DNA of 64,000 bases from assembly GCA_963681505.1 (NCBI GenBank), contig OY811981.1, forward strand, positions 8,087,916-8,151,915. The letters run 5' to 3'. A program made the translations under genes and the position numbers. Within the stretch, counting starts at the first letter, position 1. The number at the start of each line of letters is the position of its first letter. Below the pieces are notes generated by a model. That model had not been told where the DNA came from, did no database searches, and was given only the letters and a program-made list of their open reading frames with translations. Shown piece after piece: positions 34,413 through 44,793 of the stretch. This DNA is from Eunapius fragilis (taxonomy: Eukaryota > Porifera > Demospongiae > Spongillida > Spongillidae).

Positions 34413-36535
34413 TGTGCATGCAGCATTGCACACATCACATACATCTATTGTACAGACAAATTAGCACACACACATGCACAAACAAGCACCCACCAAAATG
34501 ATGCATGCCCATATGCACATGTCAACAAGCCCATGTGTCATGTAACAAACACAGCAATATACAACATCGTACACGCCCATGGTAAAACATACAGTTCTTG
34601 AGTTGATACTCAATAGCTGCCTTCAAGTTAAATGTCTCCACAAGGGCAGTGTCATGAAGCACCTTCAAAGAAGAGAACCAACATGTCAGAGGAAAAGAAT
34701 TGAGGAGAGGAGGAAATAGAAATGGCAATAGGAAGTATCGGTGAAGAGGAGAAATAGAAGTGAGGAACAAAGGAACTTGATAAAGGAAATGGAACGCACC
34801 TGGCTGTTCCCGACGCTTGTTACATCTACTCCCTCTGTCTCCATGCCAACACTAAGCTCTATTTGTGAAGACCCCCCACACGATTGGTCAGAACAGTGTA
34901 CGAATTCCCACTGGTCCTAACCTGGATGCTCCCTAATACCCCTCTCTATTATGTCGCTGATGAACTTGAGGGCATTGGTGTACTGCTTCATCATGTAGTG
35001 GCAGAGGGCTATGCAGTAGCAGGTGTCTAAAGGGTAAATACAGTTGGTGTGTTAGCATTATCGTGACTTTGCACCTACCTGCTCTGAACCCTGATACCTG
35101 CAGAACGGTGTTGAACTTAGCACAGGCCTCTTCGTATCTTTTTTCCTGTTGGGAGAAAAAAGTCCAGCAGAACCAATCAGTGATGGGTATGTTTCATATG
35201 GTGGGTACATGTAAATGTGTGTGTTGTGTGCATATGTGTGTGCCAGATGACATAGGAATAGCTGTCTACCTCACTGTCTGCAAAATTAACAGCACTAGCA
35301 GAGTTGTGGTAACTGCTTTAACTATCAAATGGTTACTACTCACAAGCAAATGGTAATGATGCAAAATTCATAAACTTATTTACTTGAATGTATGACTTAT
35401 TAAATGGCTCTGGTCACCATACTCTTATATATTGTGAGGCCTTCACTTTGGTTATTGAAGAACAGCACGGAGCATATTCATAGTGAAGCTATCACCAGAA
35501 TTCTGAATGCTGGCTACCTTCACACCTTAAAAAGCACACAGCCCATGTTATATTCAGTGTCTGGGTCTTCAGCAGGGCATTGCTCTACCAGTGTCTTGGG
35601 AGGCAGGAGAGAGAAGAGGGAATGATAACTATTCAGACCATAACAACAGAGAAGCTACCTTAGCATTGGGAAGATCATCCTCAGCAAACTTGATAGCTGC
35701 TTGAAGTTTTAGAACCTTTGAGGGAAGTTACAGGATTACTTGACACAGCAAAAAAATGCTACAATATTCAAACGCATATGTAACATACAGAGCAGGGGTT
35801 TTTGGCACAATACATGAGTACAAAGTGTTAGCAATCAGCTATAAGAAGTGACATACTCGTGCATGAAACGCAGGATTTTCAATTTGGCAGGAAGCCTTTG
35901 TAGACTCTGGAAAGCAGGCAATTTTGTGGAGGCACTTGAAAACAAAACAAAAGAAAAGAAGTAAATTTATTTATAATACGTTCACAAAAAACGTTTGCAC
36001 GCCCCGATAAGGGGCTCGAACTCCTGACCCTCAGATTAAAAGTCTGATGCTCTACCGACTGAGTTAACACCGGGCGTTGACTTCGAGACGAAAGGATATT
36101 TTGAGAACCAACCAACCTGTGCATAGTACAGCTTGTATTCCTCGACTTCTGGATGGAGTTGTTGCAGTTGTTCGTAGCTGAGTGTTAGTACAAATAAATG
36201 AAAACAATACCTCCCTTCGACTTAAAAAAATAGGCTAACTTGTCTGCGGCAGATTGAAAGTCTTGAATCTTATAATAACAGTATCCAAGCAATGAAAGTG
36301 CTGCTCTAGACTGAAATTCAATCAGTCACCCCAGTGAAACAGAGCGATAGCTGAATTACCTTGGGACGGCTTTGTAGTTCCGCGCTCAATATTTGAATTA
36401 CATCTGAGTATTTCTGCTCTTTGATCTACAGCAAAGAGAGGAGTACGATTTCGTAACATTGGTTACGCTACCAGATCATACCATGCCATAAACCGTCTGT
36501 GTGTACTGCCCTTCGGGAACTCTCAGGTTTGCCAT
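27881..36535 (-). CDS. IFT70 (TTC30): IFT70 / TTC30, intraflagellar transport TPR protein
   Basis: Minus-strand gene of about 20 exons. The start is ATG 36535 (MANLRVPEGQYTQTVYGM); first exons 36535-36482, 36425-36360, 36310-36240, 36177-36117. Blocks follow animal TTC30/IFT70 end to end: SRAALSLLGYCYYKIQDF, YEQLQQLHPEVEEYKLYYAQ, TLVEQCPAED..MGCVLFK, FISDIIERGIRE, TALVETFNLKAAIEYQLKN, EALTDMPPRSEEELDPVTLH, FANLLLLYCKYE, YSQVEKIFRKSVEFCSEH, CAKGNYEFGISRIMKSLEPY, MVLLKDSIVQEIIQFLEHCE and ITYEARLLKALFLRLVE before the stop at 27881. IFT70 is a TPR superhelix that wraps IFT52 in the IFT-B core and is required for cilium assembly. Introns are large for this region. One (28.8-31.5 kb) carries three tRNA-Val genes and a foldback element; others hold long CA arrays. 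A perfect X-box lies just upstream of the start. Confidence 0.95.
29567..29639 (-). tRNA. tRNA-Val (AAC)
   Basis: The 73-base sequence folds as a complete cloverleaf: acceptor GATTCCA/TGGAATC with discriminator A, anticodon loop CTAACAC (anticodon AAC), and T-arm GGTTCGATCCC. The A box TGGTGTAGCGG and B box GGTTCGATCCC are intact. A T-rich run follows about 10-20 bases downstream. It lies in an IFT70 intron on the same strand and is identical to the two other copies. Confidence 0.95.
29906..30399. mobile_element. foldback (long-TIR) non-autonomous element, about 494 bp
   Basis: The ends are long imperfect inverted repeats of about 150 bp each, starting GCGTATACCAAACTTGTTCT on the left, with its complement on the right. 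Matching internal blocks include CATCATCCGCAAAACCA and GAACTAATCAACACCCAATCA. The centre (about 30060-30240) continues as a weaker stem. No convincing target duplication was seen. It lies between tRNA-Val copies 1 and 2 inside an IFT70 intron. Confidence 0.8.
30671..30743 (-). tRNA. tRNA-Val (AAC)
   Basis: Identical 73-base copy of the tRNA at 29567. It is followed on its own strand by a run of ten T, a strong RNA polymerase III terminator, within the same IFT70 intron. Confidence 0.95.
31359..31431 (-). tRNA. tRNA-Val (AAC)
   Basis: Third identical 73-base copy, followed on its own strand by a run of eleven T. It is the copy nearest the upstream exon of IFT70. Confidence 0.95.
31656..31797. 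repeat. (GA)n microsatellite with poly-G runs
   Basis: GAGAGA array interrupted by AAAG and by G runs of about 15 and 9, immediately upstream (on the minus strand) of the IFT70 exon encoding the IYWDRENYSQVEKIF block. On the coding strand it forms a C/T-rich tract ahead of the acceptor. Confidence 0.9.
31870..32635. other. IFT70 intronic sequence, no gene recognised
   Basis: Large intron segment. It contains a short tandem of ATATTATTAATCTTC at about 32528-32577 (four units). Nothing else identifiable. Confidence 0.5.
32637..32675. repeat. poly-C tract followed by (CA)n
   Basis: Run of about 26 C followed by CACACACA in an IFT70 intron. Confidence 0.85.
33109..33202. repeat. (CA)n microsatellite abutting an IFT70 splice donor
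   Basis: About 90 bp of CA repeats. Read on the minus strand, the IFT70 exon ending in TQSSPEE is followed at once by GTGTGTTGTGTGTG, so the splice donor opens the microsatellite. Confidence 0.9.
34106..34418. repeat. compound CA minisatellite/microsatellite
   Basis: About 310 bp of CA repeats organised in higher-order units such as ACACACACAGATACACCAAC, in an IFT70 intron. Confidence 0.9.
36001..36075 (-). pseudogene. tRNA-Lys(TTT)-like sequence, probably a pseudogene
   Basis: The minus strand has an intact anticodon arm CAGACTTTTAATCTG and the D-arm core CTCAGTCGGTAGAG of tRNA-Lys. The remainder is imperfect: there are extra bases between acceptor stem and D arm (GCCCGGTGTTAACTC). The acceptor stem has an extra G (GCCCGGT against ATCGGGGC). 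The T stem contains a mismatch around TTCGAGC. It lies in an IFT70 intron on the same strand. It could be a degraded gene or the head of a tRNA-derived SINE; no SINE tail was seen. Confidence 0.55.
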
Positions 36536-36654
36536 CTTCCAAATTTAGTGTTTAGTTACCATGGAAACTGGATATAAATTAACCCTCAGCCCTCTGATTC
36601 CGTCCCTCGTGTTGGTTCTTAACGGGGTAGAGACAACACTTGCGTACTCAGAGC
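36536..36654. promoter_or_regulatory. IFT70/POLG2 bidirectional promoter with X-box
   Basis: The start codons of IFT70 (minus, 36535) and POLG2 (plus, 36655) are 119 bp apart, so both promoters share this interval. At 36555-36568 lies GTTACCATGGAAAC, a perfect match to the RFX X-box consensus GTHNYYATRRNAAC, only 20 bp from the IFT70 start codon. RFX factors control ciliary genes through this site in animals, so IFT70 is very likely RFX-regulated in this organism. Confidence 0.8.
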
Positions 36655-38731
36655 ATGAAGAAACACACACAGGACTTATATTTATCCCTTTGGAAACGAC
36701 GAGGATTTTTGTCAGAGGCCAAATCGCCAGGGGAATGGACGTATTCTTATGGTCCCTTGGGAGCAGAACTAAAGCGCAATCTCATCAATGACTGGTACAC
36801 ATGCGCGAGTCCATGACCGGAAAAAAAAAAGTGGGGAGTAATTGGTTCTCTACTTCGGCTAGGTGGAACGCTGTTGTTACAACGTCTGGTAACATACAGG
36901 GCCTTGACAATTCAATAGTAGCTCCGTCATTGGCGCATAAAACCGAAGGTACCTTCAATCACAGCGATCCAAAAGTAGGCGCACGCGAACTCCAGGCGTC
37001 CTTTGAGGATCACGCCACAGCATTGACAAGGTTGCCATCTGCATAGCTGTGTTAGATAACCACCCTATGTCATACCCTTTGTCATTCAGTCCAGCACCAA
37101 GCAGCTCACGTGCCTCTGACCAGGGCAACATTTTTAGACACAGCATTCTGCAAGGTTTGGGCAACTGAGAACCTTTCACGTGTGCCTGCCTTAGCAGGGG
37201 ACGCTGTTATTAATCAGGCCTGCTGCACCAACGTGCTGGTCTTGCAAACAACTTAGGATTGAAGGCACCATTTGGCATGGCTGAAGTTGGTATGCTGTGT
37301 ACCATACCAACACAATACCATATCTCCACCTCACACATACTCTCAACCACACACATACCCACCTCACCACATGCATACCCACCACCAGACATCTCTTCCC
37401 ACCACACCACCTCACACATACCCACCACCACATACCTCACCACTCTGCCTCACATCCACCACCACACATACCTCCTCACCACACCACCTCACACATACCC
37501 ACCACCACATACCTCACCACTCTGCCTCACATCCACCACCACACATGCCTCCACCTCACCACACCACTACACATACCTCCTCACCACACCACCTCACATG
37601 TGCATAAAGCCTCACTACCCCACACCTCTTTTTTTTTTTAACAGGCAGAATCTTCAAACGCACATACCCTCTCGGTGCTGGCATCAACGTGATGGAGCCG
37701 CACTTGCTTAGGTAGGGTGTGTTCTGACTCCAAGCTCTGAAGTGGATGACCTGTGCATGATGCATTCCTGAAGGGCAGAGCAGGACCAAGCCGGCATGAT
37801 ATTTGTATGCCCTTCCAAGACTGGGAGGGAGTGGTACGCACACTGGCAGAAAAGTCGCCTTAGATGGTGGAAAAAGGTGAACTGATTACAGAGGCCATGA
37901 TTGTTAGACTCCTCCCCCCCTCTATGGTGACAGTGATCCTGCCCCTCATCTCTCAATATGATCCTGTCTCTCCCCTCTCTCAGTGGGTGATCCTGCCCCT
38001 CCCCTCTCTCAATGGGTGATCCTGCCCCTCCCCTCTCTCAATGGGTGATCCTGCCCCTCCCCTCTCTCAACGGGTGATCCTGCCCCTCCCCTCTCTCAAC
38101 GGGTGATCCTGCCCCTCCCCTCTCTCAATGGGTGATCCTGCCCCTCCCCTCTCTCAATGGGTGATCCTGCCCCTCCCCTCTCTCAGTGGGTGATCCTGCC
38201 CCTCCCCTCTCGCAATGGGTAATCCTGCCCCTCCCCCCATATCACCCAGTGGCCGCACCCATGCCTGTATATGTGGGTCTTATTACACATGTATTCCAGC
38301 TGTCACACAACCCTGGGGCATTTGTTCTGAAAGAGACCTCCAAACAAGATGTACCTCAAAGCACACTTCAATACAGTACAATACAGGTACGTGCATTGGG
38401 AACCCCTACACACTTAAGTTTCCTCTCTCTCCTCTCTCTCTCTCGCTCACTCATTCACTCAAATTTGCTTCCAGTATCTTTCTCCTTGGGGTTCATTGCT
38501 TCTGGAGGCCATTATCCACCATGGAGAATGTGGTATTGACACAGTTCCTGTGGGTAGCGATAAGGTTTGGCAAAGCGTCAGGCGTCATTTGTCATGCGAT
38601 TGTAAAGTATTACCTAACAGCAGCAAGAGGGTGAAGGGGTGGAGCCTAACGTACAACTGCTGTCCTGTGTGGCTGAAATTGACAGAGGTGATTGTGAAGG
38701 GCACAGTGTACTTACTCAACCACGTGTGTGT

Positions 38732-38768
<37 letters not shown>

Positions 38769-39448
38769 CACATTACACAGCCACATACATAAGTGTTGAC
38801 AACTGCCTTTGCTGCTACAGGTACCCTGGCACTGCTATGTGACAGCTATACAGAGGCCAAGAGACCACATGGACCTGGGGCAGATCTAGTGGACTCTATG
38901 GTGAGGGATTCCTATGAAGGGATGCACCAAATAGAGGCATTGCATTGGAGTGTATCGCTTTTTTTCCATTAGATCACAAGACTACATAGACGTCTTGCTC
39001 CTTATAAGGTTGCAGTTCTGCCTGCCAAGGAGAGCCATAAGCAGCTGCACTTGGTATGTCTAGTTTTATTTTCTGCATATGAAGTACATCTTTCGTGTGC
39101 ACACCCTTATGCATAGTGACCCCTTTGTGTGTGTGTGAGCATTTTCAGTTTCCATTTGTAGTGCACAATGACCTGCTTTTTCCATTTGTGTGTTCCTTTC
39201 AGTACTGCCAAATGTTGGCTGCCGAGTTAAGACAGTCTGGCATCAGCACAGTGTACAACAGCAGTGATACATTGGAAAACAGACTCGTCATGTGAATGGG
39301 CTGGATCACCTTCCTCACATAACGGGCACCATAGTTTTCTGTTTTCTGTAGACAAGATGAGATAGGAACTCCTTATCGTGTCATAGCTGATGAAGGCTCC
39401 TTGGAAACTGGAATCGTCTCCTTGCAAGACCGAGACACCACAGCAAGC
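36655..39448 (+). CDS. POLG2: POLG2, mitochondrial DNA polymerase gamma accessory subunit
   Basis: Plus-strand multi-exon gene. The start ATG 36655 (MKKHTQDLYLSLWKRRGFLS) follows an in-frame stop. Exon 1 ends near 36799 within SYGPLGAELKRNLINDW; splicing to 36863-37030 restores WWNAVVTTSGNIQ. Later blocks: GLANNLGLKAPFGMAEVG (about 37220), MIFVCPSKTGREWYAHWQ then LRWWKK (about 37795-37880), WGSLLLEAIIHHGECGID (about 38487), PNVQLLSCVAEIDRG (about 38645), GTLALLCDSYTEAK (about 38820), LHRRLAPYKVAVLPAKES (about 38980), YCQMLAAELRQSGISTVYNS and GTPYRVIADEGSLETGIVSL then DRDTTAS (to 39448). They match animal POLG2, a class II aminoacyl-tRNA-synthetase-like processivity factor. The very C-terminus after 39448 and one or two middle exons were not resolved. 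No classic targeting peptide is obvious. Confidence 0.85.
37318..37590. repeat. CCACACATACC-rich minisatellite
   Basis: Tandem, higher-order repeat built from CACACATACCCACCACCACA and CTCACCACTCTGCCTCACATC segments with a period of about 75-80 bp, in a POLG2 intron. Confidence 0.85.
37950..38240. repeat. 29-bp minisatellite
   Basis: About ten tandem copies of GGGTGATCCTGCCCCTCCCC then TCTCTCAAT (period 29 bp) in a POLG2 intron. Units vary only between CTCAAT, CTCAAC and CTCAGT. The C/T-rich units resemble polypyrimidine tracts and lie just before a POLG2 exon region. Confidence 0.9.
38733..38768. repeat. (CA)n microsatellite
   Basis: CA array in a POLG2 intron following the exon that encodes the VAEIDRG block. 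Confidence 0.9.
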
Positions 39449-39881
39449 GTGAGTGATGATGTGGGAATAACATTTGTTGTGTGTGTGTGAGAGTTGAAGT
39501 ACCAACAGGAGGACATGAATGGACAGGATTTGCTTCAGACCCTTCAGAGAATGATGTTCGGATTTCACATGACTTGAGACCCCCCCCCTGGTGTGATTGG
39601 TTTGGGGCCTCAAGACTTCGTAATCATCAGCAACTGACTTTTGTCTCATCCATGTTCAACTTGTATTCAGGATGTCAAAATGATTTTATTTATTGTCAGC
39701 ATGGACCACACAACATACCTTCCCTCTGCACTGCCTCACTAGATGGCAACTGCTCGCAACTCTGCAGCACATGTGCAACGATACAGCAAATCATATTAAC
39801 CCATACCCATAAAATATTAATAATACAACGCACCATTCAAAGACACAACAGAATTGCTATTTTAAAAAAAAGAGAAGTCAT

Positions 39882-42399
39882 CATGTCTGCCTCTTCTTAT
39901 TTCCAGTCCTTCTTGGACCTGCTCCTTTTCTGCCTTGACTTCTTGCATCTCCTCGTCCCTTTCCACCCACCATTTTCTTTCCCGCTCCCTTCCTCTTCCC
40001 CATTCCCTTTCTCTTCTTGCTACCTATATCATTTCCCTCACTGTCAGTTTTGCCGAAGTGGACACTGTCATTTTTTATTTTTCAGGCAGCAAGTAGATAG
40101 TGGAGAGGGGTAATCAAGCACTGGTTATAAACACTTGCACACAACCACATAACCATTCAACAGCCTTATCAGTCTCTCAATAGATATGCTGTGCAATAAT
40201 ACGTAAATTGGGACAAAATGGACCTCCCCACAAACAGGTTGCACACAAAGGCCAATGGCCCTTTGCCTTACAAACCTCTTCTGTTCAGCATCAATGTGTG
40301 TGTTCACAGCCTTTGTGACGTCCAGAACAGCCTTCTTTTTGTTCATCTTCTTCAGGATCCCCAAATTCCTCATTTTTTCTGTCCCCACGTCTGCTATCAT
40401 TGAATTTGCTTTTCTTTTCTTACCAGATTTCTTGGGTAATGGCTCAGACGGCTATTTTTTTTTTTTAGTATTTAAAAAGTGAAGAGGTATGAGAAAGGTG
40501 CCTTTTGATTGTGCCCAGCACATAAAATGACTATATTGCTAACCAGTGAAGGTGTGAACTTGCCCACAGATGCCGTTGCTGCCTTTGCTAAACCCAGCGC
40601 TTGCGTTAACTGTTAATAACAAGACAATGGTCACAAGGGGCCCCTTACCCACAAATAAATATATCTTCCGTCCCTTACCTGATGCTTGTTAAGCTCTTTA
40701 GTGTCCGAAGGAGGTAAAGGGACTGATGGTGGTCACAAACAGAAAGGTGAACGGTCATCACTCAATGTAGGTCAGTGCCTGCCTTTTAGCTGTTTGGTTT
40801 TCCTCTCTCTGGCAATATTACGCAGCCTTTGGTACTCATTCTTTGAGACAAGGTCACTTTTCTCCTCTTCCTTCTTCTTAAAATAGTCCTGGTAAGGGTC
40901 CGCATTCTTTGGTATCTCCACGATCCATTCATCCTTTGTATCACCAATCCTTTTGTACCCATATCTCGGTTTATATGTCTGTGTGCATGTGTATAATAAC
41001 GGAGAAGTAAGCAAGTTACTTTAGTTTCCAAGCTCTAACGAAATCCTATGTACCAACATACAAACATCCATCCACTCTCCTAGTAATCTAATCCACCTTC
41101 AAAGCCACTTGAAAACATGTCAACAGTTATCTAGTTACCAAAACAAAGGGGAACCACTCGCCTGTGTGGCTTCATCAAACACCATCCTGGGCTGCTTCTT
41201 CTTTTTAATGCCCTGCAGGTGCACGTACAGAACTGCTGATGATTATAAAGGCCTTGTCACAAACGAGTACCTTTGTCTTTGCAAATTGCTCCCACTTGGT
41301 TGGTGCTTTGGGTTTAGGTATCTTTATGGTGGGGAAAAAAACACACACACTTAATGGGTTTAGTAAGGAACTTTAGTGGTAACTCACTGGCTTCTCCCTT
41401 GGGAGGACAGTTGCTCCTTTTGGAAGCTGAAGAGAAAATTGCAAAAAAGTATCTACACCACGTGGGCACAACAAAGGAACATAAAACTAACCTCTGCCAA
41501 GACAACGTCTTCTGTTTTCACTGTGGGTAGCTGAAGTCAAAATGGTTCAGTACATTAGGCAAAGCAAGTCCAGTGACCACACCCTCCCTAACTAGTGTGA
41601 CCTTCTGTACCCTGCCCAAACAGGTGAACTTCTGCAACCTACAGAACCAGCAATGTCCTTACATCCTCCTGCAACCGACAGCCTACACCATAAACAGCTT
41701 AACTGTCTCTCCATGTTGGTAAGCAAGCCAGCAAAGTTCCAAACATACCCACCACCTCACCCTTTCTCAAAAAGGATTATTAAGAGCAAAGGGTCATACC
41801 TGCCATATTTGGTTGATCAGAAGCTGTACATTGTCCCTCATCAGTACCTTCAGATACCCTTCCTTGTTCTCTCTTCATATAAAAAATCACGGTAACACAT
41901 CATGAACACACACACCAAATATACAGGGAAATTCCACTTCATTGGGCCAGCCGTGTAAATGGGGTCGTATGAACTCGGGACAGAACTATTTCCTAGATGT
42001 ACAGTAAGTATACTGTGGGCTAAGAGGGTCTCTGAGTTGCTTTGTTGAGCCAATTTGCATGACTGTTTACACACCAACGTGTCCCGATTAAACAGACTCC
42101 CTTATACGTGTGTATACAGACTACCTATGATGACGCATTCTTGAAATCAAAGAAATGGACAAGACAGTTCCATCATACATACATAAATACAACACACACA
42201 ATACACTACATTTCGTTTATATGGAGGTCGGAACAGCAAATGCCTGGGTAATGTCCCTGTAAGGTCACTTAGTACTACTGGATGATGTCATGCTTTGGGT
42301 CTACACAGCACTCCGATAGTACATATGGTAATGCACAGATGGTATGTTGGTACAATACCTCACCATGTTTGAACTGCACCTAATCACACATCACCCACC

Positions 42400-42470
<71 letters not shown>

Positions 42471-42524
42471 ATCACATAACATATGCTGACTATTGGAAAC
42501 TGGTCACCTGCTGGTGTGTACTAA

Positions 42525-42556
<32 letters not shown>

Positions 42557-42651
42557 GCACACATAGCTTATTAGCGTACTGTGTCCGGGTTTGCCTAATT
42601 ATACGTACAATAACAGAACATACGTGCGTATGCACATATACAGCACAAGCA

Positions 42652-42712
<61 letters not shown>

Positions 42713-42879
42713 AAAGCTGCAGCGTCTATAATGTTCAGATCCGTTGCGAGGAGATTGCCTAAATCAAACTGCAATTCAACATCCTTTTTTACTTCCGTAC
42801 TCTTGTGCCTGCTTCTGCTCTCAGCAAGCAACGCATCCACGTCGACTGACGTATCCATCGCGTCGACTGATGTATCCAT
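39882..42879 (-). CDS. RRS1: RRS1, ribosome biogenesis regulatory protein homolog
   Basis: Minus-strand gene of about ten exons. The start is ATG 42879 (MDTSVDAMDTSVDVDALLAE); upstream in-frame methionines lie in the promoter. Blocks: VELQFDLGNLLATDLNIIDA (exon 1), YLKVLMRDNVQLLINQIWQ (about 41865-41803), LPTVKTEDVVLAE, TVLPREKP, PKPKAPTKWEQFAKTKG (about 41325), KKKKQPRMVFDEATQ (about 41210), RYGYKRIGDTKDEWIVEIPK (about 40960), QALGLAKAATASVGKF (about 40610), NLGILKKMNKKKAVLDVTKA (about 40370). The Lys/Arg/Gly-rich tail ends at the TGA at 39882. RRS1 with RPF2 recruits the 5S RNP to pre-60S ribosomes in the nucleolus. The human gene is intronless, but here it is split into many exons. The exon 1 donor runs into a 54-bp GT array. 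It is divergent from LAMTOR2 and convergent with POLG2. Confidence 0.92.
42401..42467. repeat. (CA)n microsatellite
   Basis: About 33 uninterrupted CA units in intron 1 of RRS1. Confidence 0.95.
42525..42555. repeat. 31-base poly-G tract
   Basis: Uninterrupted run of 31 G on the plus strand (poly-C on the RRS1 coding strand) in RRS1 intron 1. It is strongly prone to form G-quadruplex structure and is the longest homopolymer G in the window. Confidence 0.9.
42655..42709. repeat. (CA)n microsatellite abutting the RRS1 exon 1 splice donor
   Basis: About 27 CA units. On the RRS1 strand, exon 1 ends GCTTTTAG and the intron opens directly as (GT)n, so the array itself supplies the donor. Confidence 0.92.
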
Positions 42880-43013
42880 CTCTAAGCATACACGTGGATC
42901 GCGGGGAACGCACGTGATAGCAACTAAATTAATTATAAACAAGAGTTTGTGTATGCATGATCTAATTTATTAGCTATGCGGACACGTGATTAATACATGA
43001 CAGAAGGGGGACG
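42880..43013. promoter_or_regulatory. RRS1/LAMTOR2 bidirectional promoter with three CACGTG E-boxes
   Basis: The two start codons are 134 bp apart and divergent. CACGTG occurs at 42891, 42911 and 42983. CACGTG is the core of Myc/Max sites at ribosome-biogenesis genes and of TFEB/MiT CLEAR elements at lysosomal genes; the site at 42911 reads GCACGTGAT and the one at 42983 reads ACACGTGAT. Which factor acts here is an inference. Confidence 0.65.
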
Positions 43014-43860
43014 ATGCTTAAACCTAAAGCGCTTACCAAGGTCTTGGAGCAGACGAACACCGGAGGAGTTCGCTGCACTCTGTAAGCACGCATTTTTTTA
43101 ATTTTTTTGAGCGTATGTTTGTGATCAGTGGATTCGTATCATGTACATACAAATGAAGATTGTCAGCCGAACCTTTTCCCCCGCTTAGCTTGCTCAACTC
43201 GGAGGGTACTCTGATGGCGTATGCCGGAAAGAGTGACAAGAAGGAGACCGTTACAGCCGCCATTGCTGCCAACATCTGGATGTCTAACGAGAGGGGGGCG
43301 GACTCGGGACAACTTTCTCACCTCAATTTCATCGTATTGGACTGCATGGTAAGGCGGACCATGCTTGGCAATACGCTCACCCTGTGGCGGCGGTTTACCT
43401 CGTCCCCCCCCACACACACACCACACGCACGCACGTAGGATGGCAAGGTCGCTATCAGACGGGTGGCTGGCCTTCTTCTGTGCATGTATACGAACAACAC
43501 GATAGGTTTGGGTCTGCTGAAAGCGAAGGTGAGACCCTATTGGTTTTGATTTTGGTTTGAAGTGCTTTCGATATATCAGAGGGGGGGCTTGGAAAACTAT
43601 GGGCAATCTTTCGAGGGGTGAGGTGTATCCACCAACCTTGCTTCAAGTGCTCAGAATGTTGTAGAATAAAATATATTATTCTGGGTGAATGGTAATTGTA
43701 TCAACCAAACCAGTGCAAAAAAGCAGTACAATGGCAGAGTTTTACATGTTAGCTGTAATGGCGTGACAGTACATACAAGAAATTTTGAATGGGAATAACT
43801 AAAAGTGTTTATTTGTGTCCATGCAGCAGCCTCTCATAAATTTCAATTCATGTAGCACCT

Positions 43861-43914
<54 letters not shown>

Positions 43915-44432
43915 GCACAACTGACTTGCCCCTAAAACACCTTTTGGGTCTGAATGTGAAGCAGTTACTAAGTAATCCACAGCGACTCAGCTAGGAGACA
44001 TGGAGACACATTGTTTTTACCATAACTAATGGTTGTTTGTGCCATATACTCTAATATTGTGACAGGCAAGGCGATAGATCCCTTTTTGTCAAAGCAGTGG
44101 CCTGTGTGTGGTGGGTGGAGTTTAAGAATTCACACCGTGGATCAATGATGGAGGGTCACACAGTGTTAGGGGGAGGAGGGCTATACGAGATGGTCATCGG
44201 GATTGAACTGTGCAATGTCACTGTTACTGGAAGATGGCTCTAGTTTATATAATAGACTAAGCAATTCTGTTACCATAAAAATCTGCATCTCAACAGATTT
44301 TTTTTGTATTTTAGAAACGAATAGTGCCATTTAAATGTATCCATATTATTCATGTACTTTTCCTTCTTATAGGCTGATGTTTTGGCTAGCTACCTTGAAA
44401 CCCCTCTCTCACAGATAGCGTCATCATCCTAA
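43014..44432 (+). CDS. LAMTOR2: LAMTOR2, Ragulator subunit (p14, roadblock domain)
   Basis: Four exons on the plus strand: 43014-43081, 43189-43348, 43439-43528, 44373-44432. They give 125 residues, exactly the length of human LAMTOR2. The protein starts MLKPKALTKVLEQTNTGGVR. It continues with the roadblock/LC7 fold: LLLNSEGTLMAYAGKSDKKE, TAAIAANIWMSNERGA, LNFIVLDCMDGKVAIRRVAG, LLLCMYTNNTIGLGLLKAK and ADVLASYLETPLSQIA. LAMTOR2 pairs with LAMTOR3 inside Ragulator on the late endosome/lysosome, which anchors Rag GTPases for mTORC1 activation and tethers MAPK signalling. Exon 2 uses the acceptor CCGCTTAG at 43188; an AG at 43166 would not keep the conserved TLLLNSEG junction. Intron 3 is about 840 bp and contains a CA array. 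Confidence 0.95.
43864..43914. repeat. (CA)n microsatellite
   Basis: About 24 CA units in intron 3 of LAMTOR2. Confidence 0.95.
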
Positions 44433-44793
44433 GAAAAGCATCACAGACCTATAGCGATGTACTTTTTTTGTGTTTACTGTTGTCCTGTGTGCGTTGAAGC
44501 TCAATTACCAGATGTATGACTTATGTGTTCAGTTTGTTGCAGGTTATTACTGGTTATTTTATGCATTCACAGAAACCATCTGTTGGAACTTTTGCATGAT
44601 GCAAATGAGACAAGACTTAATTAGTATACTCTCTAGAGACCCTTCCCTTCCCAGACTGTTCTTTACACAGAATATATATATATCTTTTCAATACACGCTA
44701 TCAGTTTTCCATTATTAAACATAAAAAATGAGGACACACACAAAATCTCTGTAAACACGAGGGACCTACACCAGCAGTGATATAGTGAAAGTT
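44433..44793. other. convergent 3' intergenic region (LAMTOR2/GGA)
   Basis: AT-rich sequence between the stop codons of LAMTOR2 and GGA. No gene seen. Candidate polyadenylation signals such as ATTAAA occur near 44714. Confidence 0.5.

Noticed and set aside
34011-34464. Cys/Val-rich and Thr/His-rich open frames
   Set aside because: Translations of CA/TG microsatellites in an IFT70 intron.
39660-39780. Possible last exon of POLG2 starting after TTATTCAG
   Set aside because: The phase-0 translation does not resemble the POLG2 C-terminus, so the gene end was left at the last confident exon.
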